From the NCBI RefSeq assembly GCF_900115745.1, contig NZ_FOXP01000002.1, forward strand, positions 310,001 to 374,000: a DNA stretch of 64,000 nucleotides, in the 5' to 3' direction. How positions within the stretch are numbered: position 1 is the stretch's first letter; each line of letters opens with the position of its first letter. Origin of the DNA: Sphingomonas rubra (GTDB lineage: Bacteria > Pseudomonadota > Alphaproteobacteria > Sphingomonadales > Sphingomonadaceae). A program made the position numbers and the translations under genes. Shown piece after piece: positions 42,853 to 52,016 of this stretch. The notes beneath the pieces were generated by a model that saw nothing but the letters and a program-made list of their open reading frames with translations, had not been told where the DNA came from and ran no database searches.

Positions 42853-45147
42853 CTACGCCGCTACCAACTCGAAGCTTCCGGTGACGCCATCGCTCTCGCC
42901 CGAGGGCGCGATCCAAAGCTGGAAACGGCCGGGCTCGACCACCGGCCTGTTGTCGACGCCGATGAACGACAGGTCGCCGCGACGCAGGGTGAAGCTCACC
43001 ACCCGCCGCGCGCCGGGTGCGAGGCGAACCTTCTCGAACCCGCGCAGCTGCCGGATCGGCCGCGTGACACTGGCCACCACGTCGCGGACGTAGAGCTGGA
43101 CCACCTCCTCGCAGGCGCGCCGGCCGCGGTTGGTCACCGTCGCGCGCACGGTGAGGGCGCCGTCCCAGGCCATGGTGCCGCTGCCGAGGTCGAGGTCGGC
43201 ATAGGCGACGTCACCGTAGGTCAGCCCGTGGCCGAAGGCGAAGCGCGCCGCGTTGGGCGCCTCGCGCCAGCGTGCCTTGTAGGGCTGGAGCGGTCCCGGC
43301 CCGTTCGGCCGCCCGGTCGCCTTGTGATCGTAGTGATACGGCTCCTGCCCGCTGGCATAGGGGAAGCTGACCGGCAGCCGCGCCGACGGGCTCTCGCGGC
43401 CGAACAGCACGTCGGCGATCGCGTGGCCGGTCTCGCTGCCCAGGAACCAGGTCGCGAGGATCGCCGGCGCCTCCAGCACTGCGCCGGTCAGCGCGAGCGC
43501 GCGGCCGTGTTTCAGGACGACGACGACCGGCTTGCCCGTCGCCGCCACCGCTTCGGCCAGGGCCTGCTGCGGTGGCGGCACGACGATGTCGAGCCGCGAC
43601 TGCGCCTCGCCCGACATGACCTGACTCTCGCCGATCGCGAGCACCACCAGGTCGGCGGCGCGGGCCGCGGCCACCGCCGCCTCGATGCCGCCGGCGATCG
43701 GCTCCTCGATCCCCGATCCGGCCGCGACGGTGACGGTCGCGTTCGCGCCCATCGCCGCGCGCACCCCGGTCGCCAGGTCGATCGCCTCCTCGTCGGTGCC
43801 GTAGACATTCCACGGGCCGATCAGGTCGTGCTTGCCTGCCGCGAACGGCCCGATCAGCGCGATCCGCTTGCCCGAGCGCGGCAGCGGCAGCAGCCCGCCG
43901 TCATTCTTCAGCATCACGATCGACTTGACCCCCGCCTCGCGGGCGAGCGCGCGGTGGCCGGGGGTGAGGACGCGCGTCTTCATGCGCCGGGCATCGATGC
44001 GGCGGAACGGATCGTCGAACAGCCCCAGGCTGGCCTTGAGCTGGAGGACGCGCGTCACCGCCTCGTCGACACGGGCGATCGGCACCTCGCCCGCCGCGAC
44101 CAGCGCGGGCAGATGGTCGCGGTAGAGGCCGCTCTGCATGCTCATGTCGACGCCGGCGAGGAAGGCCAGCCGCGCCGCATCGCGCGCATCCCTGGCATAG
44201 CCCGCGTCGACCATCTCCAGGTCGCCGGTATAATCGGAGACGACGAGCCCTCTCCAGTGCCACTCGTCGCGCAGCACCTGTTGCAGCAGGAAGCGGTTGG
44301 CGGTCGCCGGAATGCCGGCGATCTCGTTGAACGAGGCCATGGTCGTCGCCGCGCCGGCGTCGAACGCCGCCTTGAACGGGGCGAGATACACTTCGCGCAG
44401 CGTCCGCTCCGAGAGGTCGACGCTGTTGTAGTCGAGCCCGGACTCGGCCGCGCCATAGGCGGCGAAATGCTTGGGGCAGCTCATTACCGCGTCGTCGGCG
44501 GTCAGGCCGCGCGTGCCCTGAAAGCCGCGGACGCGCGCCGCGCCCATGATCTCGCCGAGCAGCACGTCCTCGCCCGAACTCTCCACCGTGCGGCCCCAGC
44601 GGCTGTCGCGAGCGACGTCCACCATCGGCGCGAAGGTCCAGTCGATGCCGGCCGCCGTCGCCTCCACCGCCGCCGCGCGCGCGGTGCGCCGCGCCAGATC
44701 AGGCTCGAAGCTCGCCGCCTCGCCCAGCGGCACGGGGAAGATCGTGCGAAAGCCGTGGATCACGTCGGCGGCGAAGATCAGCGGCACTTTGAGGCGCGAT
44801 TCCCGCACGGCGGCGGTCTGCATCTGCCGCGCCATCTCGACCCCGTTGCCGTTGAACACGCCCGTCAGCCGGCCGGCGCGCACGTCGGCGAGTTGCGCGG
44901 CGAAGCCATCGCTCGGGCGGGTCGGGTTGAGCGCGTCGGCGGCGTTGCCGCCCCAGGCGGCGGCCATGATCGACAGCTGTCCCGCCTTCTCCGCGATCGT
45001 CATCCGTGCGAGCGCGTCGCGTGCCGCGGCGGGCAGGGGAGTGCCCGCCACCGCCTGCAACGCCGCGCGTAGCGGCGTCGCCGCCCAGGCGCTACCCAGC
45101 GCCGCGGCCGCGATCACCGACCGCCGTGTAACCCGTGCCTCGCGCAT
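42853..45147 (-). CDS. GH3 beta-glucosidase, exported
   Basis: The 764-residue family-3 glycosidase is BglX-like. A Tat/Sec-type signal (TRRSVIAAAALGSAWAATPLRA) is followed by the barrel with SGEDVLLGEIMGAARVRGFQG, PKHFAAYGAAESG, and the nucleophile region RGLVVSDYTGDLEM. The second domain has GKRIALIGPFA and AIGESQVMSGEAQSRLDI, and the C-terminal FnIII-like domain starts near TVRATVTNRGRRACEEVVQLYVRD. It removes terminal beta-glucose. ATG 45147 was chosen because the signal peptide follows; the long upstream frame is antisense to the lacI-type gene. The paired operators at 45208-45241 lie 60 bp before it. Confidence 0.92.
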   Translation of the reverse strand: MREARVTRRSVIAAAALGSAWAATPLRAALQAVAGTPLPAAARDALARMTIAEKAGQLSIMAAAWGGNAADALNPTRPSDGFAAQLADVRAGRLTGVFNGNGVEMARQMQTAAVRESRLKVPLIFAADVIHGFRTIFPVPLGEAASFEPDLARRTARAAAVEATAAGIDWTFAPMVDVARDSRWGRTVESSGEDVLLGEIMGAARVRGFQGTRGLTADDAVMSCPKHFAAYGAAESGLDYNSVDLSERTLREVYLAPFKAAFDAGAATTMASFNEIAGIPATANRFLLQQVLRDEWHWRGLVVSDYTGDLEMVDAGYARDARDAARLAFLAGVDMSMQSGLYRDHLPALVAAGEVPIARVDEAVTRVLQLKASLGLFDDPFRRIDARRMKTRVLTPGHRALAREAGVKSIVMLKNDGGLLPLPRSGKRIALIGPFAAGKHDLIGPWNVYGTDEEAIDLATGVRAAMGANATVTVAAGSGIEEPIAGGIEAAVAAARAADLVVLAIGESQVMSGEAQSRLDIVVPPPQQALAEAVAATGKPVVVVLKHGRALALTGAVLEAPAILATWFLGSETGHAIADVLFGRESPSARLPVSFPYASGQEPYHYDHKATGRPNGPGPLQPYKARWREAPNAARFAFGHGLTYGDVAYADLDLGSGTMAWDGALTVRATVTNRGRRACEEVVQLYVRDVVASVTRPIRQLRGFEKVRLAPGARRVVSFTLRRGDLSFIGVDNRPVVEPGRFQLWIAPSGESDGVTGSFELVAA

Positions 45148-45207
45148 GCCGTCTCCTCTGCCCCTGGCTCTAGCACAGGCCGCGACAACGGCCATCGCAC
45201 GCCTGCT

Positions 45208-45241
45208 TGTAACCGGTTCCACTCTGCTGTAAACGGTTACA
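45208..45241. promoter_or_regulatory. Paired LacI-family operator sites
   Basis: Two 14-nt palindrome-like sites, TGTAACCGGTTCCA (45208-45221) and TGTAAACGGTTACA (45228-45241), have centres 20 bp apart, about two helical turns. Both match the CG-centred operator type of LacI/GalR regulators. They lie in the 144-bp gap between the GH3 gene and the divergent regulator, upstream of both. Autoregulation and control of both sides is the natural reading. Confidence 0.82.
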
Positions 45242-45291
45242 AAGAACAAGGGCGCCGCTGGATCGGCGACGTCCGAGAGGGAGGACGGGCG

Positions 45292-46326
45292 GTGGCCCAG
45301 GCCACGATCAGGGACGTCGCACGCGAGGCCGCGGTATCGGTCGCGTCCGTGTCGCGCGTGCTGTCGGGCGGTGCCAACGTCCGTCCCGCTCTCCGTCACC
45401 GGGTCGTAGAGGCGATCGCTCGGCTCGGCTATGTTCCCCATGCGGGCGCGCGGATGCTCAGCCGTGCGGCACGTACCGATACGATCGGCGTGATCCTGCC
45501 CGACATGCACGGGGAGTTCTTCTCCGAGCTGTTGCGCGGCATGGACGTGGAGGCGTCCGGGCGCGGGCTGCAACTGCTGCTGTCGACGATGCATGCCGAC
45601 GCGAACCGCGGCGGCGTCGCCCTGCGATCGATGCGCGGGCGGGTCGACGGCGTGGTGGTGATGGCGCCGCAGATCGACCCGGACATCCTCTTCTCGCACC
45701 TGCCGCCGGGGGTGAGCGCCGTGCTGGTCAACTGCGCGCCGCATCACGAGCCGCGCGCCGAACTGCGCGTCGACAACGAGGCGGGGGCAGGAGAGATGAC
45801 GCGCCACCTGCTGGCCCTCGGCCGCCGCCGCATCGTCCACGTCGCCGGGCCGGCCGGCAACGTCGACGCCGACGGGCGCGTGCGCGGCTACGAGGCGGCG
45901 ATGGCGGCGGCGGGGCTGCCGACGCGCGTCCTGCCCGGCAACTTCCGCGAGGAGGCGGGGGCCGCCGCCGTCGCCACGCTGCTCCACGACATCGACCAGG
46001 TGGACGCGATCTTCGCCGCCAACGACCAGATGGCGATCGGCGCGCTGATCGCGCTGCGCGACGCCGGTGTCGACGTGCCGCGCCAGATCGCAATCGGCGG
46101 TTTCGACGACGTGCCGCTCGCGCGCCTCGTCTCCCCCGGCATCACCACGATGAGCGCCGACGCCTATGCGCTCGGCCGCCGCGCCGTGGAGCGGGTCGGC
46201 GGCCTCATCGCCGAGGCGCCGGACGCCGGGCTGGAGTGGCGGCGGCCGCTGCTGGTCGTCCGCGGCTCCACCGTCTCGCATCAGGAAAGCCCGAAGAACG
46301 GGCTCGAACAAGGGGAACGATCATGA
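45292..46326 (+). CDS. LacI-family transcriptional regulator
   Basis: The 344-residue repressor has the N-terminal LacI HTH (ATIRDVAREAAVSVASVSRVLSG) with hinge helix around NVRPALRHRVVEAIARLGYVPHAGARML. The periplasmic-binding-like effector domain shows IGVILPDMHGEFFSELLRGMD, VDGVVVMAPQ and AIFAANDQMAIGALIALRDAGVDVPRQIAIGGFDDVPLARLVSPGITTM. The start is GTG with GGAGGA upstream. Its stop overlaps the receptor start (ATGA). The likely ligand is a beta-glucan breakdown product. Confidence 0.92.
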   Translation: MAQATIRDVAREAAVSVASVSRVLSGGANVRPALRHRVVEAIARLGYVPHAGARMLSRAARTDTIGVILPDMHGEFFSELLRGMDVEASGRGLQLLLSTMHADANRGGVALRSMRGRVDGVVVMAPQIDPDILFSHLPPGVSAVLVNCAPHHEPRAELRVDNEAGAGEMTRHLLALGRRRIVHVAGPAGNVDADGRVRGYEAAMAAAGLPTRVLPGNFREEAGAAAVATLLHDIDQVDAIFAANDQMAIGALIALRDAGVDVPRQIAIGGFDDVPLARLVSPGITTMSADAYALGRRAVERVGGLIAEAPDAGLEWRRPLLVVRGSTVSHQESPKNGLEQGERS

Positions 46327-49300
46327 CCAGGACCATGGCCTTGCGCCTGTTACTCGGCAGCGCCGCGCTCGGCGCGACCGTCATCGCCGTCGCGCCCGTC
46401 GCGGCGCAGACCAGCGTCGGCAGCATCCGCGGCCAGGTGACCGACGCCGCCGGCGTACCCGCCGCCGCGGCCAGCGTCGTCGCGGTCAATGCCGCGATCG
46501 GTCAGACGCTGCGCGCTACCGCCGACGAGCGCGGCAACTACGCGCTGAACGGCCTGCGTCCCGGCACCTACGAGATCACCGTTACCGGCGCGAACGGCGG
46601 CACGTTCCGCCAGCGGGTGATCGTGTCGATTGGCCAGTCGGCGACGCTCGACGCGCGCCTCACGACCGCGCCCGCCGTCCCGGCCGCGGGTGAGGCGCCC
46701 GCCGCCGGTGACACCGCCGACACGCCGGAGGCGGGCGAGATCGTCGTCACCGGATCGCGCCTGGTGGAGACGCGCACCAGCGAGGTCGCGACCAACGTCA
46801 GCCAGGCGCAGATCCGCACGCTGCCCCAGACCGACCGCAACTTCCTTGCCTTCGCGGCGCTCGCGCCCGGCGTGCAATATGTCGACAGCGAGACCAACCG
46901 CGGCATCCAGTCGGGCGCCTCGACGCGCGCTGGCGTCAACGTCTTCATCGACGGCGTCAGCCTGAAGAACCAGGTGCTGGAAGGCGGCGTCGCCGGCCAG
47001 CAGGACAGCCGCGGCAATCCCTTCGGCCAGCTGGCGGTGGGCGAGTTCCGCGTGCTGACCCAGAATTTTAAGGCCGAATACGAGCAGGCGGGCGCCGCGA
47101 TCGTCACCGCGATCACTAAGTCGGGCACCAACGAGTTCCACGGCGAGGCGTTCGCTCAGTACACCGACCGCAGCCTCACGGCGAAGTCGATCTTCGACAA
47201 GCGCGACGGCAATCCGGAGCCCGAGTTCGAGCGCCGGCAATACGGCTTCTCGCTCGGCGGCCCGATCATTCGCGACCGGCTGTTCTTCTTCGGCGCCTAT
47301 GAAGGCAACGACCAGAACCGCGCCTTTACCGTCCGGGTCGGCAATCGCACGCCCGAGAACCTCGCCCGCTTCGGCCGGTTCGAGGGACAGTTCGTCAGCC
47401 CGTTCCGCCAGGACTTCTACTTCGGCAAGCTGACCTTCACGCCCGACGACAACCAGGTGTTCGACCTGAGCTATTCCAAGCGCAAGGAAACCGACATCCA
47501 GGGCTTCGGTGGCCAGACCGCGTTCGAGGCGGCGGAGAACAAGCGCAACAACGTCGACAGCTATCTGGGCAAATGGACCTATACGGGCGGTGACTTCGTC
47601 AACGAGCTGAACCTCTCCTACGTCAATTCCGACTTCAACCCGGCGGCGCTCAACCCCGACCTGCCAAGCCAGTTCTTTGACGGCGTCATCACCTTCGGCG
47701 GCAAGGACTCGACGCGCCAGTACGTGCAGGAGGTGTGGACCGGCCGCGAGGATCTGACCTATTCGGGCCTGGACGGTCACGTCATCAAGGGCGGCGTGCG
47801 TATGGGCGTGGTCGATTTCACCATCAACCGCACCGACGCGCCCGCCGGCCGCTACATCTACCGCCAGAACAACAACAACACGCCCAACGTCATCGCCGAC
47901 GACGTCGATTTCACCTTCCCCTCGGAAGTGCGGCTCGGCCTCGGCAACCCGCGCGTGTTCGCCTCCGACACCCAGATCGGTGCCTATATCCAGGACGATT
48001 GGGACGTGACCGAGACGGTGCAGCTCAACCTGGGCCTGCGCTGGGATTACGAGACCAACCCGTTCAACAACGGCTACGTGACCAGCGACCGGGCCGCGGC
48101 GGCACTGCGCGCGCTGCCCAAAACCTATTACTTCGATCCCGAGGACTACATCACCAACGGCAACGATCGCCAGCCATTCTGGAAGGCGTTCCAGCCGCGC
48201 GTCGGCTTCTCCTGGGACATCAAGGATGACCAGTCGACCGTCATCTTCGGCGGTGCGGGCCGCTACTACGACCGCAACGTCTTCAACCAGAGCTTGGACG
48301 AAGTCTTCCGCAACCAGTATCAGGCAGGCGTCTTCTACTTCTCGCGCGATGGAGACCGGCGCAATCCGTCCACCGACGCGAGCGGCAATGCCATTCCCGG
48401 CACCGGGCTGCCGACTGTGGTGTTCAACAGCAGCTACCTCGATCCTGCCAACCTCGCCGCACTACGTCAGAACGCGGTGACGGGCCTGCCCGAGCTGTTC
48501 GCGAACAAGAACGACGCCAAGCTGCCGCGCACCGACCAGTTCTCGGTCGGCGTGCGCCAGCGGATCGGCGTCTTCCAGGCGTCGCTGACCGGATCGTACA
48601 TCCGCGGCAAGAACGGCTACACCTATCTGTTCGCGACGCGCTCCAACAACGGCCTGGGCGGCTGCTGCAACACCGCGCCGCTCCAGCCGTTCGGCTTCGC
48701 CAACGCGCTGATCGGTTATGACGGGCTCGATACGCGCTACAAGGCACTCTACTTCACGCTCGACAAGAACTACAGTGAGGCGTCGGGCTGGGGCTTCAAC
48801 CTCAACTACACCTTCTCCAAGGGTGAGCAGAACGGTGGCGACCTGTTCAGCCTGGATGGTATCACGCCCGACGATTACGGCTGGCGTCCGCGCGCCGGCG
48901 ACGAGCGTCATCGCGTCGTCGTGTCGGGCATCGCCGACCTGCCACTCGGCTTCCAGTTCTCGACCCTGTCCACCTTCGGGAGCGGTCAAGCATATCAGGT
49001 GTTCGATGCCAGCGATCCGACTCGCGGCCGGGTGACATCGCGCTACGCCCGCAAGACCTGCATCAAGGGTGTGTTCGCCTTCTGCGAAGTCAATCTGACG
49101 CTGCAGAACAGGCAGCGGTTATTCGGTGAGAACGAGGTGACCTTCGCGGTCGACTTCTTCAACGTGTTCAACAACAAGAACTACACGGGCTTCGACGGAT
49201 TCTTCAACAATCAGGTCAACCCGGCCACGGGGCAGGCCTTTGACGAGTTGCAGGCGGCCGACCTGACCAGCGCCACGGGTCTCCTCACTCTGCCGCGACG

Positions 49301-49331
49301 CTTCCAGTTCCGCGTCGGTTACCGCTTCTAG
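46323..49331 (+). CDS. TonB-dependent receptor, Oar-like, for a carbohydrate
   Basis: The 1,002-residue outer-membrane receptor starts with a signal peptide ending PVAAQ. A carboxypeptidase-regulatory-like domain (about 30-115: SIRGQVTDAAGVPAAAASV) is followed by the plug from about residue 137 (EIVVTGSRLVETRTSEVATNVSQAQIRTLPQTDRNFLAFAAL). The barrel ends RRFQFRVGYRF with the terminal Phe. This Oar-like architecture is common in sphingomonads. Its ATG overlaps the LacI-type stop, so it is probably controlled by that regulator and co-transcribed with the downstream glucanase gene (about 47 bp gap). The substrate is inferred from neighbours only. Confidence 0.9.
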   Translation: MTRTMALRLLLGSAALGATVIAVAPVAAQTSVGSIRGQVTDAAGVPAAAASVVAVNAAIGQTLRATADERGNYALNGLRPGTYEITVTGANGGTFRQRVIVSIGQSATLDARLTTAPAVPAAGEAPAAGDTADTPEAGEIVVTGSRLVETRTSEVATNVSQAQIRTLPQTDRNFLAFAALAPGVQYVDSETNRGIQSGASTRAGVNVFIDGVSLKNQVLEGGVAGQQDSRGNPFGQLAVGEFRVLTQNFKAEYEQAGAAIVTAITKSGTNEFHGEAFAQYTDRSLTAKSIFDKRDGNPEPEFERRQYGFSLGGPIIRDRLFFFGAYEGNDQNRAFTVRVGNRTPENLARFGRFEGQFVSPFRQDFYFGKLTFTPDDNQVFDLSYSKRKETDIQGFGGQTAFEAAENKRNNVDSYLGKWTYTGGDFVNELNLSYVNSDFNPAALNPDLPSQFFDGVITFGGKDSTRQYVQEVWTGREDLTYSGLDGHVIKGGVRMGVVDFTINRTDAPAGRYIYRQNNNNTPNVIADDVDFTFPSEVRLGLGNPRVFASDTQIGAYIQDDWDVTETVQLNLGLRWDYETNPFNNGYVTSDRAAAALRALPKTYYFDPEDYITNGNDRQPFWKAFQPRVGFSWDIKDDQSTVIFGGAGRYYDRNVFNQSLDEVFRNQYQAGVFYFSRDGDRRNPSTDASGNAIPGTGLPTVVFNSSYLDPANLAALRQNAVTGLPELFANKNDAKLPRTDQFSVGVRQRIGVFQASLTGSYIRGKNGYTYLFATRSNNGLGGCCNTAPLQPFGFANALIGYDGLDTRYKALYFTLDKNYSEASGWGFNLNYTFSKGEQNGGDLFSLDGITPDDYGWRPRAGDERHRVVVSGIADLPLGFQFSTLSTFGSGQAYQVFDASDPTRGRVTSRYARKTCIKGVFAFCEVNLTLQNRQRLFGENEVTFAVDFFNVFNNKNYTGFDGFFNNQVNPATGQAFDELQAADLTSATGLLTLPRRFQFRVGYRF

Positions 49332-49378
49332 GAGGTTGTCCGGACGGCGTGTCGGTGGCACGCCGTCCCCCCATCATC

Positions 49379-50776
49379 ATGCTCACTCGTCGTACCCTGT
49401 TCGCGAGCGCCACTGCGGCGCTGGCCGCACCCGCGTTGCTCGCCCGCACGCCCGACCCGATCGTCGAGCTGGAAGAGCGGACGTTTCGCTTCTTCTGGGA
49501 CACGACCGACGCGCGCACCGGCCTGGCGCCCGATCGCTGGCCGACGCCGTCCTTCGCGTCGATCGCGGCGATCGGCTTCGCGCTCACCGCTTATCCGATC
49601 GGCGTGGTCAACGGCTGGGTGAACAGGGAGGCGGCGCGCGACCGCACGCTGGCGACGCTCCGCTTCCTCTGGGATCTGCCGCAAGGACCGGCAGCCACGG
49701 GCGTGGCGGGCCACAAGGGCTTCTTCTATCATTTCCTCGACATGACCCGCGGCCATCGTTTCGCCCGCTGCGAACTGTCGACCATCGACACCGCGCTACT
49801 GATGGCGGGCGTGCTGTTCGCCGGCACCTGGTTCGACCGCGCCGATTCGGCCGAGCGGGAGATCCGCGAACTCGCCGACCGGCTCTACGCGCGCGTCGAC
49901 TGGCGATGGGCGCAGGACCGGGCGGACGACCCGCGCCTGTCGATGGGCTGGCATCCGGAAACCGGCTTCATCGCCCGCCGCTGGAACGGCTATACCGAGG
50001 CGATGCTGCTCTACGTGCTGGCGCTCGGCTCACCGAGCCACGCGGTCGGGGCGGACGCGTGGACTGCCTGGTGCGCGACCTATCCCGACAGTTGGCGAGG
50101 GCAGGGGACCGCCCGCCACCTCGCCGGCGCGCCGCATTTCTGGCACCAGTATAGCCACGTCTGGATCGATTTCCGCGGCATCCGCGACGCGGCGATGCGG
50201 GACGCGGGCTTCGATTATTTCGAGAACAGCCGCCGCGCCACGCGGGCGCAGCGCGACTATGCGATCCGCAATCCCGGCGGCTGGGCGGGCTATGGCGAGA
50301 ATGTCTGGGGCCTGACCGCGTGCGACGGCCCCGGTGATCTCGTGGTGACGGCAGGTGGCCGCGAGCGCCGGATCGGCAGCTACGGCGCGCGCGGCCCGGT
50401 CGGCTTTCCGGACGGGCAGGACGACGGCACGCTGGCAGCGACGGCCGTCGCCGCATCGCTGCCGTTCGCGCCGGAACTGGTCGAGCCGGCGCTCGCCACC
50501 ATCCGCCAGCGTTACGGTGCGGCCGTGTGGAGCCGCTACGGCTTCCTCGACAGCTTTCATCCCACGCTGACCGATCCTCGTCTGCCCGTGCGCAAGGGCC
50601 GGGTTCACGCCGGTCTCTGCTGGGTGGACGACGACTATCTTGGCATCGACCAGGGCCCGATCGTCGCGATGATCGAGAATGCTCGCTCCGGTCTGGTCTG
50701 GTCGGCGATGCGCGACCGGGCGGACATCAGGCGCGGTCTGCGGCGAGCGGGCTTCACGGGCGGCTGGCTTTCCTGA
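49379..50776 (+). CDS. GH144-type exported glucanase (PF10091 family)
   Basis: The 465-residue protein carries a Tat-like or Sec signal (LTRRTLFASATAALAAPALL), then the alpha/alpha-barrel of the 'glycoamylase' family PF10091: ERTFRFFWDTTDARTGLAPDRWPT at the start, GFFYHFLDMTRGHRFARCELSTIDTALLMAG, PHFWHQYSHVWIDFRG, GYGENVWGLTACDGP, and YGFLDSFHPTL with VDDDYLGIDQGPIVAMIEN at the end. Characterised members (GH144) hydrolyse beta-1,2-glucan. The same segment fits the older annotation of glucoamylase. ATG 49379 begins the signal; the upstream GTG 49349 is an alternative. Confidence 0.85.
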   Translation: MLTRRTLFASATAALAAPALLARTPDPIVELEERTFRFFWDTTDARTGLAPDRWPTPSFASIAAIGFALTAYPIGVVNGWVNREAARDRTLATLRFLWDLPQGPAATGVAGHKGFFYHFLDMTRGHRFARCELSTIDTALLMAGVLFAGTWFDRADSAEREIRELADRLYARVDWRWAQDRADDPRLSMGWHPETGFIARRWNGYTEAMLLYVLALGSPSHAVGADAWTAWCATYPDSWRGQGTARHLAGAPHFWHQYSHVWIDFRGIRDAAMRDAGFDYFENSRRATRAQRDYAIRNPGGWAGYGENVWGLTACDGPGDLVVTAGGRERRIGSYGARGPVGFPDGQDDGTLAATAVAASLPFAPELVEPALATIRQRYGAAVWSRYGFLDSFHPTLTDPRLPVRKGRVHAGLCWVDDDYLGIDQGPIVAMIENARSGLVWSAMRDRADIRRGLRRAGFTGGWLS

Positions 50777-50845
50777 CGCAACGCTCCCGCCACGTGCCCG
50801 CCATTGAACCGCGAAACGCCGACCGGTCGATCGCTAGCCGCTGGA

Positions 50846-52009
50846 TCACGTGATGACGTGGGGGACGAACCGGGCCTTGTCGCGGGTGATGGCGACGTCG
50901 TCCTCCCGGATCGACATCGCGACGGGATCGGCCCCCACGATCCACGATCCGACCACGGGCCGGAAGCCGTCGAACACCGGCAGCGGCGCGAGTGCCTGCA
51001 CGATCGCACCCTCGCCACCGTAACCGCCGTCCGGCCCGCGCTCCACCGCCTCGCCGTCGACCAGCTCGATGTCCCAGCCCTCGCGCGAGAAAAAGGGTTT
51101 GCGCGCGTATCGCGGCCCGATCGCCGCGACGCCCGCGTCATCGTCGGCGAAGGCCGCCGGTAGCAGATTGGGATGGCCGCGATGCCGCTCCCACAGCAGC
51201 GGCAGCATCGCCTTGTTGGAGAGGATCGCCTTCCAGGCCGGCTCCAGGAACAGCGCGCGGGCGGTGGCGAGGTGCGCGGCGTAGGGCTCGCGCAGCATGT
51301 CCTCCCATGGATAGAGTTTGAAGATCGCAGAGATGATCGTGCGGTCCTCGTCGACGAAGCGGCCATCGGCGTCGACACCGATCCGGTCGACCGCGACGAA
51401 TTGCGGCTCCAATCCGGCCTGCCGGGCGACGTCCTCCAGGTAGCGGACGGTCTGACGATCCTCGGGATGGTCGGCGTCGCTGGCGAAGTGGAGCAAGCTG
51501 CCCGTCGTCAGGATCTCGCCCATCCGCCCGACCAGCGCGTCGTGCAGGCGGTTATACTGGTCGGCATCGGTCGGCAGCGTGCCGGCCGCGATCATGTCCT
51601 CCAGCCACTGCCACTGGAACAGCGCCGTCTCGAAGATGCTGGTCGGCGTGTCGGCATTATACTCCAGCAGCTTGGCCGGACCATGCCCGCCATAGCTGAA
51701 GTCGAAACGGCCGTAGAGCGAGGGCGCGGGGGCGGCCCAGCTGCGGGTGATCAGGTCGCGATGCGCTGTAGGGATCGCGATCCGTTCCATCAGCGACTCG
51801 CTGCGCACGACCTCGTCGACCAGGTCGAGGCACATCGCGTGCAGCTCGCCGCTCGGGCCTTCGATCTCCTTCTCCACTTCGTCGAGCGAGAAGCGATAAC
51901 AGGCGCGTTCGTCCCAGTACCGCTCGCCGCCGAGATGGTGAAAGGTGAAGCCCATCCGCTCCGCGGTATCGCGCCAGTCCGGGCGCTCCGCGACGACGAC
52001 GCGTTCCAC
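50846..52009 (-). CDS. yjfC: Glutathionylspermidine synthase-type ATP-grasp ligase (YjfC-like)
   Basis: This 387-residue ATP-grasp amide ligase resembles the synthetase half of GspS: AERMGFTFHHLGGERYWDERACYRFSL, LYGRFDFSYGGHGPAKLLEYNADTPTSIFE with the typical Gly-rich and Asn-Ala-Asp stretch, and SNKAMLPLLWERHRGHPNLLPAAF. The length matches E. coli YjfC. Its amidase half is absent, as in YjfC. The GTG start 52009 lies 7 bp after the pspA-like stop. Substrate unknown: either a spermidine-type amine or a peptide/protein C-terminus. It is the distal gene of the yjfI-yjfJ-yjfC side of the locus. Confidence 0.85.
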   Translation of the reverse strand: MERVVVAERPDWRDTAERMGFTFHHLGGERYWDERACYRFSLDEVEKEIEGPSGELHAMCLDLVDEVVRSESLMERIAIPTAHRDLITRSWAAPAPSLYGRFDFSYGGHGPAKLLEYNADTPTSIFETALFQWQWLEDMIAAGTLPTDADQYNRLHDALVGRMGEILTTGSLLHFASDADHPEDRQTVRYLEDVARQAGLEPQFVAVDRIGVDADGRFVDEDRTIISAIFKLYPWEDMLREPYAAHLATARALFLEPAWKAILSNKAMLPLLWERHRGHPNLLPAAFADDDAGVAAIGPRYARKPFFSREGWDIELVDGEAVERGPDGGYGGEGAIVQALAPLPVFDGFRPVVGSWIVGADPVAMSIREDDVAITRDKARFVPHVIT

Positions 52010-52016
52010 GGCGGCG

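Noticed and set aside
45148-46311. 5' extension of the GH3 frame antisense to the LacI-type gene
   Set aside because: The GH3 signal peptide starts at 45147; the extension is complementary to a clear LacI-family protein and crosses the operators.
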